In this document: piece after piece, positions 35,173 to 43,736 of the stretch
Layout of the letters: the number at the start of each line of letters is the position of its first letter
How positions within the stretch are numbered: the stretch's first letter is position 1
DNA from: an uncultured Bacteroidales bacterium
GTDB lineage: Bacteria; Bacteroidota; Bacteroidia; Bacteroidales; Bacteroidaceae
Length of the DNA: 64,000 nucleotides
NCBI GenBank assembly: GCA_902787555.1
Contig: CADAGO010000023.1
Span: forward strand, 36,113-100,112
Reading direction: 5' to 3'
The notes under the pieces: generated by a model
What the model was told of the DNA's origin: nothing
Seen by the model: only the letters and a program-made list of their open reading frames with translations
Database searches by the model: none
Program-made: the position numbers and the translations under genes

Positions 35173-36216
35173 TCAGTTGTTCTCAGGACGAAGCTGACGA
35201 ACGACCTCAGCTGTACGCCACATCTCAGAATCGTGGAGAGCAGCAAGTTCCTTCTCGAGACCTACGCGGTAGTCTGGCTTTGAGTTAGCATCGATACTGA
35301 TCTGAGCCTCGTTACCACACTTCACGCTTGCATAGAGTTGCTCAACAACTGGCTTGATGGCATCGTGGAAGCGAGGGAACCAGTCGAGGGCACCACGCTG
35401 AGCGGTAGTAGAGCAGTTTGCATACATCCAGTCCATACCCTTCTGCGCAAAGAGAGGCATGAGCGACTGAGTCAGCTCTTCTACAGTTTCGTTGAAAGCC
35501 TCTGATGGAGAATGACCGTTCTCACGGAGCACTTCGTACTGTGCAAGGAGCAATCCCTGGATAGCACCCATCAGTGAACCACGCTCACCTGTAAGGTCAG
35601 ATGTAGCCTCGCGCTGGAAAGTAGTCTCGAACAGGTAACCTGAACCGATACCGATACCGAGAGCCAATGTGCGCTCGAGGGCCTTGCCTGTTGCATCCTG
35701 ATAGACAGCGTATGAGCTGTTCAGGCCACGACCTTCGAGGAACATTGTACGGAGTGAAGTACCTGAGCCCTTAGGAGCAACCATGATAACGTCGATGTCC
35801 TTCTGAGGAACACATCCTGTGCGGTCGTTCCAAGTAATGGCGAATCCGTGTGAGAAATACAATGCGTTGCCTGGCTGCAAGCAGTTCTTGAGGGTTGGCC
35901 ATACTGACATCACTGCTGCATCAGAGAGCAAACACATCACGATAGTACCTTTGGTAGCAGCTTCTTCAATTGAGAAGAGTGTCTCACCTGGTACCCATCC
36001 GTCAGCCTTAGCCTTCTCGAATGTCTTACCCTGACGCTGACCTACGATTACGTTGAAACCGTTGTCGCGGAGGTTACAAGCCTGACCAGGACCCTGTACG
36101 CCATAGCCGATTACTGCGATTGTTTCGTCTTTCAATACTTCACGAGCTTTCTCTAATGGAAACTCTTCGCGGGTCATCACTTCTTCGATAACGCCGCCAA
36201 AATTCATTTTTGCCAT
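35173..36216 (-). CDS. ilvC: Ketol-acid reductoisomerase IlvC
   Basis: A 347-residue NADPH enzyme for the second common step of valine and isoleucine synthesis. The dinucleotide-binding motif is G-Y-G-V-Q-G-P-G-Q-A, and the conserved Mg2+/substrate region A-P-K-G-S-G-T-S-L-R is present. The open frame is longer, but the ATG at 36216 (M-A-K-M-N-F-G-G-V) is the natural start; the extra frame upstream is Arg-rich and has no family resemblance. It is the last gene of ilvDBNC. Confidence 0.96.
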   Translation of the reverse strand: MAKMNFGGVIEEVMTREEFPLEKAREVLKDETIAVIGYGVQGPGQACNLRDNGFNVIVGQRQGKTFEKAKADGWVPGETLFSIEEAATKGTIVMCLLSDAAVMSVWPTLKNCLQPGNALYFSHGFAITWNDRTGCVPQKDIDVIMVAPKGSGTSLRTMFLEGRGLNSSYAVYQDATGKALERTLALGIGIGSGYLFETTFQREATSDLTGERGSLMGAIQGLLLAQYEVLRENGHSPSEAFNETVEELTQSLMPLFAQKGMDWMYANCSTTAQRGALDWFPRFHDAIKPVVEQLYASVKCGNEAQISIDANSKPDYRVGLEKELAALHDSEMWRTAEVVRQLRPENN

Positions 36217-36253
36217 AGTTTTTTGTTTTAATATAATGATAATAATTCGTTTT

Positions 36254-36859
36254 CTATTTTCCTCTCTCCTTCTCACGTCGAGCGATAAACTCATCAAGGT
36301 GTTCTGCCTTGCTCTTTGTAATGCAGATGCGTCCTGAGCGGACAAACTGCAGCACAGCACCCATGTCGTTGAGGGTATTGTAGAGTGAGAGAATCTCTTC
36401 GGTCGAACCTGTCTTCTCCGCCGTAGCATACGTAGGGTTTACCTCGATGATACGTGCATTGTGTTCACGGATGGCCTCCGACACACGGGCATCCTCGAGC
36501 ATGATTGGAGTAGCTATCTTCAGCAGCGATGTTTCGTTGATAAAAATCTCGTCGTCGGTATAGTAGCGAGCCTGCAACACATCGATACGCTTCTCTATCT
36601 GCTTTGTCAGCATGATGACCATCGACTCGGTACAGCAGCAAACCACCGTGTATTTATGCACTCCAGGCGTACTCGACGCACACACGTTGAGGGTTTCGAT
36701 ATTTACTTGTCGGCGAGTGAAGATGGCAGAAATCTGAGACAGCAGACCTGGCACGTTCTCTGAATATATCAATATGGTATAGAGATGTTCGCAGAGGCTC
36801 AGGTCCTTCTCAGCCTTGTCCTTGCACTTTCCGCATTTATCACAATCGTTCTGTTTCAT
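36254..36859 (-). CDS. ilvN: Acetolactate synthase small subunit, Cys-rich N-terminus
   Basis: A 201-residue regulatory subunit with an ACT domain (H-L-Y-T-I-L-I-Y-S-E-N-V-P-G-L-L, then I-E-T-L-N-V), which binds valine for feedback control. The first 25 residues are unusual: Cys6, Cys9, Cys12 and Cys23 (C-D-K-C-G-K-C), with a charged stretch between. A metal- or redox-binding function is possible. It overlaps ilvB by 4 bases (ATGA), so the two subunits are made together. Confidence 0.93.
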   Translation of the reverse strand: MKQNDCDKCGKCKDKAEKDLSLCEHLYTILIYSENVPGLLSQISAIFTRRQVNIETLNVCASSTPGVHKYTVVCCCTESMVIMLTKQIEKRIDVLQARYYTDDEIFINETSLLKIATPIMLEDARVSEAIREHNARIIEVNPTYATAEKTGSTEEILSLYNTLNDMGAVLQFVRSGRICITKSKAEHLDEFIARREKERGK

Positions 36860-38547
36860 ATTTCCAAAATCATTTCGTCCACGTTGGCACCTGGAGGCGT
36901 CATCGGCAGGATGTTATCTTCTTCAAGCACTCCACACTGCAAGAGGTACGGACCATCAGTGGTGAGCATCTTCTCAATCTCTGCATCCAACTTCTCGCGC
37001 TCAGTCACCGTAGCAGCAGGGATATTGTATGCCTTGGCGATGAGCTCGAAGTCGGGATTGTCCATCGGAGTGAATGAATAGCGGTGATTGAAAAACATCG
37101 CCTGCCACTGACGTACATTTCCCAAGAAGTTATTGTTGAGCAGGATAATCTTCACGGGCGACTTCTGCTCCATGATGGTTCCCAGTTCCTGAATAGTCAT
37201 CTGCAGACCTCCGTCGCCTACGAAGAGGCAAACAGTACGGTCAGGAGCGCCAAAAGTAGCTCCGATAGCTGCAGGAAGTCCGAAACCCATTGTACCACAT
37301 CCGCCCGAAGTCACCACACTATGACTCTTGGTGAACTTGAAGTAGCGGCAACCAAACATCTGGTTCTGCCCCACATCGGTCACAAGGATAGCCTCGTTCT
37401 TTGATGCTTCGCTCACCTTGCGGATTACTTCTGCCATCAACAGCGGTCCTTCCTTTGGATGGATGGCCTTGTCGATGACCTTCTCATATTCTTTTTCTGC
37501 ATAAGGCTTGAATGAATCCACCCATGCAGTATGCTTGATCTTGTGTACTTTCTCTGTCACAGCTGCCAGCGTCTGCTTGCAATCTCCGAGGACAGCGAGG
37601 TCCACTTTCACGTTCTTATTAATCTCGCTTGGGTCGATGTCGAAATGGATGACCTTCGCCTGCTTTGCGTAGGTGTTGAGGTTACCCGTCACACGGTCAT
37701 CGAATCGCATTCCGACAGCAATCAGCAGGTCGCATTGGTTGGTCTGTACGTTCGGTCCGAGGTTTCCGTGCATACCCAGCATACCCACATTCAGCGGATG
37801 GTCGGATGGCAGGTCTGAAAGTCCTAAGAGCGTGCAGCCCACAGGGATGTCGGCCTTCTCGATGAGGTTGAGCAACTCCTGATGAGCGTTACCCAGCTCG
37901 ATGCCCTGTCCTGCCAAGAGCAATGGACGGTCGGCATGATTGATGAGATAGGCAGCTTCCTCAATAGCCTTTTCGTTCATCGTCGGAACAGGCTGATAGC
38001 TGCGGATGAAGTCCACTTTCTCGGGCTTGTACTCCACCATTCCCGTCTGGGCGTTCTTGGCAAAGTCGAGCACCACTGGACCTGGACGGCCTGTACGAGC
38101 AATATAGAACGCACGGCTTACGGCCCACGCCACATCTTCGGCACGGCGAATCTGATAGCTCCACTTCGAGATTGGGTTGGTCACATTCACCACATCGACC
38201 TCTTGGAACGCATCGGTACCCAGCATGGCAACACCTACCTGACCGCAGATGACAACCATCGGCGTAGAGTCAATCATGGCATCAGCCACACCTGTGATGG
38301 TGTTCGTAGCACCTGGACCTGAGGTCACGATGGCACATCCCACCTTTCCCGACACACGTGCATAGCCTTGTGCAGCATGAACGGCACCCTGCTCATGACG
38401 AACCAAGATATGGTTCAGTCGGTCGGTATAATCGTAAAGAGCATCGTAGACAGGCATGATGGCACCGCCCGGATATCCGAACAAGGTCTCCACCCCTTCG
38501 TTCAACAACGAACGCATCAACGCCTCTGCTCCTGTTATCTTTTCCAT
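36856..38547 (-). CDS. ilvB: Acetolactate synthase large subunit
   Basis: A 563-residue thiamine-diphosphate enzyme that joins two pyruvates, or pyruvate and 2-oxobutanoate. It shows F-G-Y-P-G-G-A-I-M-P-V-Y-D with R-H-E-Q-G-A-V-H-A-A (active-site Glu) and the TPP/Mg motif G-D-G-G-L-Q-M. The open frame goes to 38619, but that part is translated repeat sequence; ATG 38547 (M-E-K-I-T-G-A-E) is right. It lies downstream of ilvD in the same operon. Confidence 0.96.
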   Translation of the reverse strand: MEKITGAEALMRSLLNEGVETLFGYPGGAIMPVYDALYDYTDRLNHILVRHEQGAVHAAQGYARVSGKVGCAIVTSGPGATNTITGVADAMIDSTPMVVICGQVGVAMLGTDAFQEVDVVNVTNPISKWSYQIRRAEDVAWAVSRAFYIARTGRPGPVVLDFAKNAQTGMVEYKPEKVDFIRSYQPVPTMNEKAIEEAAYLINHADRPLLLAGQGIELGNAHQELLNLIEKADIPVGCTLLGLSDLPSDHPLNVGMLGMHGNLGPNVQTNQCDLLIAVGMRFDDRVTGNLNTYAKQAKVIHFDIDPSEINKNVKVDLAVLGDCKQTLAAVTEKVHKIKHTAWVDSFKPYAEKEYEKVIDKAIHPKEGPLLMAEVIRKVSEASKNEAILVTDVGQNQMFGCRYFKFTKSHSVVTSGGCGTMGFGLPAAIGATFGAPDRTVCLFVGDGGLQMTIQELGTIMEQKSPVKIILLNNNFLGNVRQWQAMFFNHRYSFTPMDNPDFELIAKAYNIPAATVTEREKLDAEIEKMLTTDGPYLLQCGVLEEDNILPMTPPGANVDEMILEI

Positions 38548-38569
38548 ATTCTTTTTATTATTGGAAACC

Positions 38570-38607
38570 ACTCCCCTCACTCCCAGGGAGGGGTAAGGGG
38601 GTGGGTC
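38570..38607. repeat. C-rich palindromic element in the ilvD-ilvB gap
   Basis: CCCCTC and GGGAGGGG arms around a 7-nt loop, in the 64-bp gap between ilvD and ilvB. Member of the family listed under findings. Confidence 0.7.
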
Positions 38608-38611
38608 TTTT

Positions 38612-40414
38612 TTATTCAATGATTCTCACTCCACCTTTATCAGCACTACTAACACTCTGTGCGTAGGCTCTCAGGGACTTGCTGACCACGCGGTTGCGGC
38701 GCAATGGCTGCTGTGGGCGTGCTGCCAGTTCCTCGTCGCTGAGGCGAACGTTGATGGAGCGGTTCGGAATATCTATCTCGATGATGTCGCCATCTACGAT
38801 CTTGCCGATGTTGCCGCCGTTGGCTGCTTCGGGCGAGATGTGTCCGATGCTCAGTCCGCTGGTACCGCCGCTGAAACGTCCGTCGGTAATCAGGGCACAT
38901 TCCTTGCCAAGGTGCATCGACTTGATGTATGAGGTTGGGTAGAGCATCTCCTGCATACCTGGGCCACCCTTTGGACCTTCGTGGGTGATGACCACCACAT
39001 CGCCAGCTTTTACTTTGCCGCCGAGGATACCTTCGCAAGCGTCTTCCTGTGAGTCGAAGACAACAGCCGGACCTGCGAACTTCCAGATGCTTTCGTCCAC
39101 ACCTGCGGTCTTCACCACGCAACCGTCCTGAGCGATGTTACCAAAGAGGATGGCCATACCACCGTCCTTGGTGTAGGCATGCTCGATATCGCGGATACAA
39201 CCGTTCGCGCGGTCAGTGTCGAGGGTTTCGTAGTTGGTATTCTGTACACCCAGTTGGTTGCAGAACTTACCAGCAGGAGCACTGCTGTAGATGCGCTTAG
39301 CCTCTGGGTCGATATTGTCTTTCAGAATCGAGTACTTCTCTATATCTTCAGCCAACGTAGCACCATTCACACGCTTCACGCTTGTGTCAATCAATCCGCC
39401 CTTGGCAAGTTCGCCAAGCAGGTTGAGCATACCACCTGCACGTCCGCACTCCTGTACGGAGTATTTCTGGGAGTTTGGTGCCAGCTTGCAAAGGAACGGA
39501 GTCTTGCGCGACAGGGCATCAATGTCGGCCATCGTGAAATTCACTTCTGCCTCCTGCGCTACTGCCAGGAGGTGAAGCACCGTATTGGTCGAAGCACCCA
39601 TGGCAATGTCGAGGGTCATGGCGTTGAGGAAAGCCTGACGAGTGGCGATGCTGCGAGGCAACACGCTTTCGTCGCCGTCCTCATAATAGGCGAAGGCATT
39701 CTTCACCACCTGACGTGCTGCTGCTTTCATGAGTTCAATGCGGTTAGCATGAGTTGCAAGGATGGTTCCGTTGCCAGGCAGACTCAGTCCGATGGCCTCC
39801 GTGAGGTTGTTCATCGAGTTTGCCGTAAACATACCCGAGCAACATCCGCAACCAGGGCAGGCACGGTCTTCCACCTCTGCCAGTTCTGCGTCGCTCACGG
39901 TCGGGTCGGCACCCTTCACCATTGCAGCAATCAGGTCGAGGTTCTCGCCCTTATATTTGCCAGCTTCCATTGGTCCGCCGCTCACGAATACGGCAGGGAT
40001 ATTCAGTCGCATGGCAGCCATCAACATGCCCGGAGTAATCTTATCGCAGTTCGAGATGCAAATCATCGCATCGGCCTTGTGCGCATTGACCATATACTCC
40101 ACCGAGTCGGCAATGATGTCGCGACTTGGCAGCGAATAGAGCATTCCGTCGTGACCCATAGCAATACCGTCGTCGATGGCGATGGTGTTAAACTCTGCTG
40201 CATAGCAACCCATCTTCTCGATTTCGGCCTTCACAATCTGACCCGCCTCATGCAAATGTGTGTGACCGGGCACAAACTGTGTAAATGAGTTGACTATAGC
40301 AATGATTGGTTTGCCGAATTGTTCGCGTTTCATTCCGTTGGCCACCCACAGCGCTCTTGCTCCTGCCATGCGGCGACCCTCTGTGCAAACTGCACTACGT
40401 AACTGATGTTTCAT
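38612..40414 (-). CDS. ilvD: Dihydroxy-acid dehydratase IlvD
   Basis: A 600-residue Fe-S dehydratase for the third common step. The cluster ligands are in [11 protein letters not shown] and [14 protein letters not shown] 40414 (M-K-H-Q-L-R-S) matches family N-termini better than the in-frame ATG at 40429. It is the first gene of ilvDBNC. A -7 element precedes it on the minus strand; I saw no classical leucine/valine leader peptide. Confidence 0.96.
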   Translation of the reverse strand: MKHQLRSAVCTEGRRMAGARALWVANGMKREQFGKPIIAIVNSFTQFVPGHTHLHEAGQIVKAEIEKMGCYAAEFNTIAIDDGIAMGHDGMLYSLPSRDIIADSVEYMVNAHKADAMICISNCDKITPGMLMAAMRLNIPAVFVSGGPMEAGKYKGENLDLIAAMVKGADPTVSDAELAEVEDRACPGCGCCSGMFTANSMNNLTEAIGLSLPGNGTILATHANRIELMKAAARQVVKNAFAYYEDGDESVLPRSIATRQAFLNAMTLDIAMGASTNTVLHLLAVAQEAEVNFTMADIDALSRKTPFLCKLAPNSQKYSVQECGRAGGMLNLLGELAKGGLIDTSVKRVNGATLAEDIEKYSILKDNIDPEAKRIYSSAPAGKFCNQLGVQNTNYETLDTDRANGCIRDIEHAYTKDGGMAILFGNIAQDGCVVKTAGVDESIWKFAGPAVVFDSQEDACEGILGGKVKAGDVVVITHEGPKGGPGMQEMLYPTSYIKSMHLGKECALITDGRFSGGTSGLSIGHISPEAANGGNIGKIVDGDIIEIDIPNRSINVRLSDEELAARPQQPLRRNRVVSKSLRAYAQSVSSADKGGVRIIE

Positions 40415-40438
40415 TTTCCTTTTATGCAATTTCGAACT

Positions 40439-40447
40439 GCAAATTTA
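40439..40447 (-). promoter_or_regulatory. -7 element of ilvDBNC
   Basis: TAAATTTGC on the minus strand, 24 bp before the ilvD ATG. Confidence 0.55.
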
Positions 40448-40531
40448 CAACATTTTGGCGGATTAACCATCATTTTTCCACAGAAAAAGCATTTCTTATG
40501 TAAAAATAGTCATATAATAATAAATAATGTG

Positions 40532-40540
40532 TATATTTGC
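40532..40540 (+). promoter_or_regulatory. -7 element of the 40569 gene
   Basis: TATATTTGC, 28 bp before the ATG at 40569; divergent from the ilv promoter. Confidence 0.6.
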
Positions 40541-40568
40541 AACGTAAATCCTCCAAAAGGCAATCGTT

Positions 40569-41234
40569 ATGAAAGCAATCATCTTCATATTGCTCACCCT
40601 CTTTGCTACCGTCGAAGCCTCAGCACAGGCGCGCGACTACCGCAACATGACCCCAGAAGAGCTGGAAGCCTACGCGGCAGAATACGGCATCGAGCATGGC
40701 TCACGATGGCGTTTCCGCAAGCCCAAGCAGTCGCCCTTCACCGTCAGTGTGGGCCCCAACGTCACGCTGTCGCACATCCCCATGAAATATGCCAAAGGCA
40801 CCAACCACGATTTCGGCTTCGACGCCAGCATCACCTATCGCAACCTCTATCTCGACTACAACCATTCGTTCACCAAGAGCCACTTCACCTTCCAAGGCTT
40901 TGCTGCAGGATATGCCTTCACCTTTGCCAACGATGAGAACGGAATGGTCGTCTCGCCCAATTTCGGCATCGGCACATGCAGGTTCGAAATCCCCATGATA
41001 GCCGATTACTATCGACACACCTACACCACACTTGGCATCGGAGCCGACTTCCGCTTCTACATGGGCACCGCTGTCATGGGCATCAACTACCGCTACAGCG
41101 TGGTGAGCGAGGACTTTACCGCCAGTATCCACACCATCAGCGTCGACTTTGGCGTGAGATTCTGGAAAGACCCAAAGAAGAAACTCCAGCAGGCGCGACA
41201 AAGCATCATCCGCCAACCCTCCACCCTATTTTAA
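40569..41234 (+). CDS. Exported protein, probably outer-membrane beta-barrel
   Basis: A 221-residue protein with a signal peptide (M-K-A-I-I-F-I...V-E-A-S-A-Q). After a short charged region (R-N-M-T-P-E-E-L-E-A-Y) the sequence alternates polar and aromatic residues (Y-R-N-L-Y-L-D-Y-N-H-S-F) in about eight strands, and the last strands end before a short basic C-terminus. This looks like a small porin-like outer-membrane barrel. No close family can be named. Confidence 0.72.
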   Translation: MKAIIFILLTLFATVEASAQARDYRNMTPEELEAYAAEYGIEHGSRWRFRKPKQSPFTVSVGPNVTLSHIPMKYAKGTNHDFGFDASITYRNLYLDYNHSFTKSHFTFQGFAAGYAFTFANDENGMVVSPNFGIGTCRFEIPMIADYYRHTYTTLGIGADFRFYMGTAVMGINYRYSVVSEDFTASIHTISVDFGVRFWKDPKKKLQQARQSIIRQPSTLF

Positions 41235-41363
41235 CCCAAATTGGTCATTAGGCTGTTACGCGCAAATATGTTTTCTTTTTGTCATCTGTTTCACCGCTTT
41301 TCGGTTACAATGGAACCCCATTGCGCCCTCAGGCGAACTCTCGTCCAGTCTATTTCATTTGTC

Positions 41364-41419
41364 AGCCCCTCTCCTTAGGTTCCCTCCCTTGAGGGGAGGG
41401 TTAGGGAGAGGTTGGGGCT
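41364..41419 (-). terminator. Nested-palindrome terminator after the DUF6261-type gene
   Basis: Outer AGCCCC/GGGGCT (41364-41369, 41414-41419) enclose CCCTCCC-ttga-GGGGAGGG. It overlaps the stop codon of the minus-strand gene. One of the C-rich repeat family. Confidence 0.65.
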
Positions 41420-42425
41420 AATTCTGATCGGTCACCGGCGGATTGTCGCCGCCTCCCGGGTTGTCGGGGGTGTCAGGAGTCTCCGGAGTTTCCGGAATTT
41501 CCGGATTATCCGGAGTGCCCGGATTATCGGGGTTATCCGGGGTATCCGGGGTGTCCGGGGTGTCGCCACTGTTGTCACCGCTGCCGCCGTTGTCACCGCC
41601 TTCTCCGCTATTGCCTCCATTGTTGCCGCTGCTACTGCCGTTGCCGGCAAATACCGTCTTTTCGTAGTAGTTGATGTCCTCGTTGAGCACGTTGAGCAGG
41701 GGGTCCCAGGCATGAATATCGTCGTTGGTCATGGCGTAGGCATTGGTGATGAAAATGAGGTCACGGTATTCGGCCTCGGTCTTGGCACGCAGGTCCACCA
41801 TCGTCTGCTGGGGCGCCTCCGAGCGCTCAAGGTTGCGCTGGTCTATCAGTGCACGGCATTGCTCGTTGGCCTCTTTCAGTCCTTGGTAGAATGCCGTGGC
41901 GCCGATGTTAGTAATGGCGGCAGTGTTGGTAGTTGAGCCGTCGATGGCCTGACAGAACTGCAAAGTCTTGCTGCCTTGGTTCTCATAGTTGTCGTCGTTG
42001 CTCAGCGCATAGTGGCGCATCAGGTCGAGCACCCGCTGGCCGTCGGCCTGCTTCTGGGCATCAGCCGGATTCAGGGCGAAAGCCTGGGCCATGGCACGAA
42101 GACTCGAAGTGTTGTTGTCGCGCTTCGTATCCCATTCCTGAATGAGCGGAGTCAGGTCGCTCTTTGTTGAAATCTTGAAAAAACCGTCCTCTGCGGCAAT
42201 GGCAGCGTTGAAACACGCCAACTGAGCAGCAACGCGTGCAGGGGCAGGATTCTGTGCAGTAAAGAAATTAGCGAAGCGCGACGAGACGCGCAGATAGAAA
42301 TTCACATGATAGCTATTGCCCTTACGTTCGATAGCACCATACACTTGAGCTTGGTTTTTGTTTGAAAGCATAAATGATAATTGTTTAAGAGTTAAAAAAG
42401 ATTTATTTTCGGCTTGAGCACTCAT
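41418..42425 (-). CDS. DUF6261-type protein with Pro/Asp-rich C-terminal tail
   Basis: A 335-residue protein without signal peptide. Residues 10-240 are mostly helical (L-T-L-K-Q-L-S-F-M-L, F-A-N-F-F-T-A-Q-N, E-D-G-F-F-K-I-S-T-K-S-D) and match my memory of DUF6261, a Bacteroidetes family of unknown function. A Gly/Ser/Asn linker and a tail with T-P-D-T-P-D-N-P-D-N-P units follow (about 285-335). The ATG at 42425 lies inside a 43-bp repeat array, and the first six codons look like a collapsed unit. ATG 42371 is a second candidate start. Transcribed from a strong promoter on the far side of the array. Confidence 0.78.
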   Translation of the reverse strand: MSAQAENKSFLTLKQLSFMLSNKNQAQVYGAIERKGNSYHVNFYLRVSSRFANFFTAQNPAPARVAAQLACFNAAIAAEDGFFKISTKSDLTPLIQEWDTKRDNNTSSLRAMAQAFALNPADAQKQADGQRVLDLMRHYALSNDDNYENQGSKTLQFCQAIDGSTTNTAAITNIGATAFYQGLKEANEQCRALIDQRNLERSEAPQQTMVDLRAKTEAEYRDLIFITNAYAMTNDDIHAWDPLLNVLNEDINYYEKTVFAGNGSSSGNNGGNSGEGGDNGGSGDNSGDTPDTPDTPDNPDNPGTPDNPEIPETPETPDTPDNPGGGDNPPVTDQN

Positions 42426-42468
42426 CTGCCTGAGTGGTCGTCTCCGACATTCGGAGAGAGGTACTCAT
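42403..42468 (-). other. Possible upstream mini-ORF D, running into the DUF6261-type gene
   Basis: ATG 42468 in the last full repeat opens 21 codons, ending with TAA at 42405-42403, about 20 bases inside the main coding region in another frame. Translation is hypothetical. Confidence 0.3.
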
Positions 42469-42511
42469 TCGTTTGAGTGGTCGTTTCCGACACCCGGAGA
42501 AAGGTACTCAT
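42422..42511 (-). other. Possible upstream mini-ORF C (29 codons), ending on the main start codon
   Basis: Starts at ATG 42511; its TGA (42424-42422) shares ATGA with the DUF6261-type start at 42425. Translation is hypothetical. Confidence 0.35.
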
Positions 42512-42554
42512 TCGTTTGAGTGGTCGTTTCCGGCACTTGGGGAAAGGTACTCAT
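42465..42554 (-). other. Possible upstream mini-ORF B (29 codons)
   Basis: Starts at ATG 42554 and ends in an ATGA overlap with the ATG at 42468. Translation is hypothetical. Confidence 0.35.
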
Positions 42555-42597
42555 CGGCTTGAGTGGTCGTCTCCGACACTCGGGGAAAGGTACTCAT
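42508..42597 (-). other. Possible upstream mini-ORF A (29 codons)
   Basis: Starts at ATG 42597, the first ATG after the presumed transcription start, and ends in an ATGA overlap with ATG 42511. Translation is hypothetical. Confidence 0.35.
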
Positions 42598-42620
42598 CGG
42601 CTTGAGTGGTCGTTTCGACT

Positions 42621-42652
42621 GCAAAGATACGAATTATTTCCCTGTTTCCAAA
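42621..42652 (-). promoter_or_regulatory. Promoter reading through the 43-bp repeat array
   Basis: Minus strand: TTTG (42652-42649), exactly 19 bp, TATCTTTGC (42629-42621). The predicted transcript starts near the first GTCG-AAA-CGAC stem. Confidence 0.75.
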
Positions 42653-42806
42653 CTTTTTCACAACTTTTTCTCATAGTTCCGCGATAAAAACACATAGTTT
42701 CTGCTGAACTGTGAGCCGAGGGCAAGTTTCTCCCATGCTGCCTTTGAAATCTTCGGCATCTTATCTCCCCCCAAAGGGAGAAGATTAGGGTCGGGGGAGG
42801 GGGGTA
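42653..42806. other. Non-coding stretch with C-rich palindrome
   Basis: No gene is seen between the promoter and the lipid-kinase stop. A TCTCCC/GGGAGA palindrome lies at 42764-42781, followed by a G-rich run to 42805. Confidence 0.6.
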
Positions 42807-43730
42807 TCAGATAATATAATTCAGATATTCGGGCATTATCTCCACTCGCATCGGGGTGAGGTTCTTGGCATCAAGGATGCAACCGTCGAGCGACACCTTT
42901 GCCTTACCTGCATCCATCACCTCGACCTTATGCACACGATAAGGATGTACGTTCTTATAGTTGAGGAACTTACCCTTGCCGAGCAGGTAGAAACCTTCGA
43001 GCAGCTGCCACCATTTGGGACGGGTAACGACTGATACGTCGAGCATAAAGTTGTAGGGCACACTATTAGGTGTCTGTCCGTAGCCGATACAGTTGCCGAT
43101 ACAGATGGACATTACCTCGCCCTGGATGTCTTCGGTCTCAGCCTTGATATGCACGTTGAACGACTTGCGTTCGAACACATTGGCAATTGCTACAGGAATG
43201 ACCGACAGGCGCTTCGACCCCATGAGACGGGTGGCCTTGCTGGTGATGTCAATCAGACGGGCACCCAGACCTATGTTCACACAGTTGAGGAAGTAGCGGC
43301 GTACGGGTACATTGTCCTCGTCGGTATATACACACACGCCCACATCGATGATACGGGTCTTACGCTCAATGATGCGATCAACAGTACGTTTATAGTCATC
43401 GACTCCCACACCCCAAAAACGCGCGAAATCGTTACCGATACCATTCGGAATGAGTCCGAAGGCAAAGTCATCGGGCAGCGACTCTGAACGGCAGATACCA
43501 TTCAGGGCCTCGTTCAGCGCTGAGTCATTACCCACCACGACGATGGTGTGATAGTTGTTGTCGCAGAGCATTTTCGACAGACGCTCCACCGAACCGTAGC
43601 CTTCCGACTGCACAAAGTCGTACTGAACGCCCCGCTTCTCTATATATTTTCGGATGGCGACCCATCGCTTCGCCGACTTCTTCAAGCCTGCATGCGAGCC
43701 ATATATGATTCCCCATCTGTTTTTTTCCAT
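42807..43730 (-). CDS. Diacylglycerol/lipid kinase family protein (DgkB/YegS-like)
   Basis: A 307-residue cytosolic or peripheral-membrane kinase. It shows V-V-G-N-D-S-A-L-N-E (the family loop is normally G-G-D-G-T-x-x-E, so Asn-Asp-Ser here is a variant) and the substrate-side I-P-N-G-I-G-N-D-F-A-R. The C-terminal part is a beta-sandwich with a V-S-L-D-G-C-I-L motif. Products may be phosphatidic acid or another lipid phosphate. The changed first loop may affect ATP binding. The gene is 6 bp from the transporter stop. Confidence 0.88.
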   Translation of the reverse strand: MEKNRWGIIYGSHAGLKKSAKRWVAIRKYIEKRGVQYDFVQSEGYGSVERLSKMLCDNNYHTIVVVGNDSALNEALNGICRSESLPDDFAFGLIPNGIGNDFARFWGVGVDDYKRTVDRIIERKTRIIDVGVCVYTDEDNVPVRRYFLNCVNIGLGARLIDITSKATRLMGSKRLSVIPVAIANVFERKSFNVHIKAETEDIQGEVMSICIGNCIGYGQTPNSVPYNFMLDVSVVTRPKWWQLLEGFYLLGKGKFLNYKNVHPYRVHKVEVMDAGKAKVSLDGCILDAKNLTPMRVEIMPEYLNYII

Positions 43731-43736
43731 TGTAAA

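Larger units (their letters stand above)
42420..42615. repeat. 43-bp tandem repeat array, about 4.5 copies, in the DUF6261-type leader
   Basis: Four full copies (42420-42462, 42463-42505, 42506-42548, 42549-42591) and a partial fifth. On the minus strand each has ATGAGTACC, then a GTCG-GNAA/GNGA-CGAC stem with a GAGA or GAAA tetraloop (G-C-C-G in the third copy), a GAGTG/CACTC extension and CACTCA. Contiguous, no spacers. Confidence 0.92.

Noticed and set aside
36217-36429. N-terminal extension of IlvC
   Set aside because: The extra frame is Arg/Ser-rich and overlaps ilvN; the family start is at 36216.
39179-40288. 369-residue plus-strand ORF opposite ilvD
   Set aside because: It is the complement of a strongly conserved dehydratase gene; composition (Cys/His/Arg-rich) is that of a shadow frame and no start signal is present.
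40415-40568. Leu/Val attenuator leader upstream of ilvD
   Set aside because: No run of branched-chain codons or terminator was found; only the -7 element at 40439.
42420-42615. CRISPR array
   Set aside because: The 43-bp units are contiguous; there are no unique spacers and no cas genes nearby.
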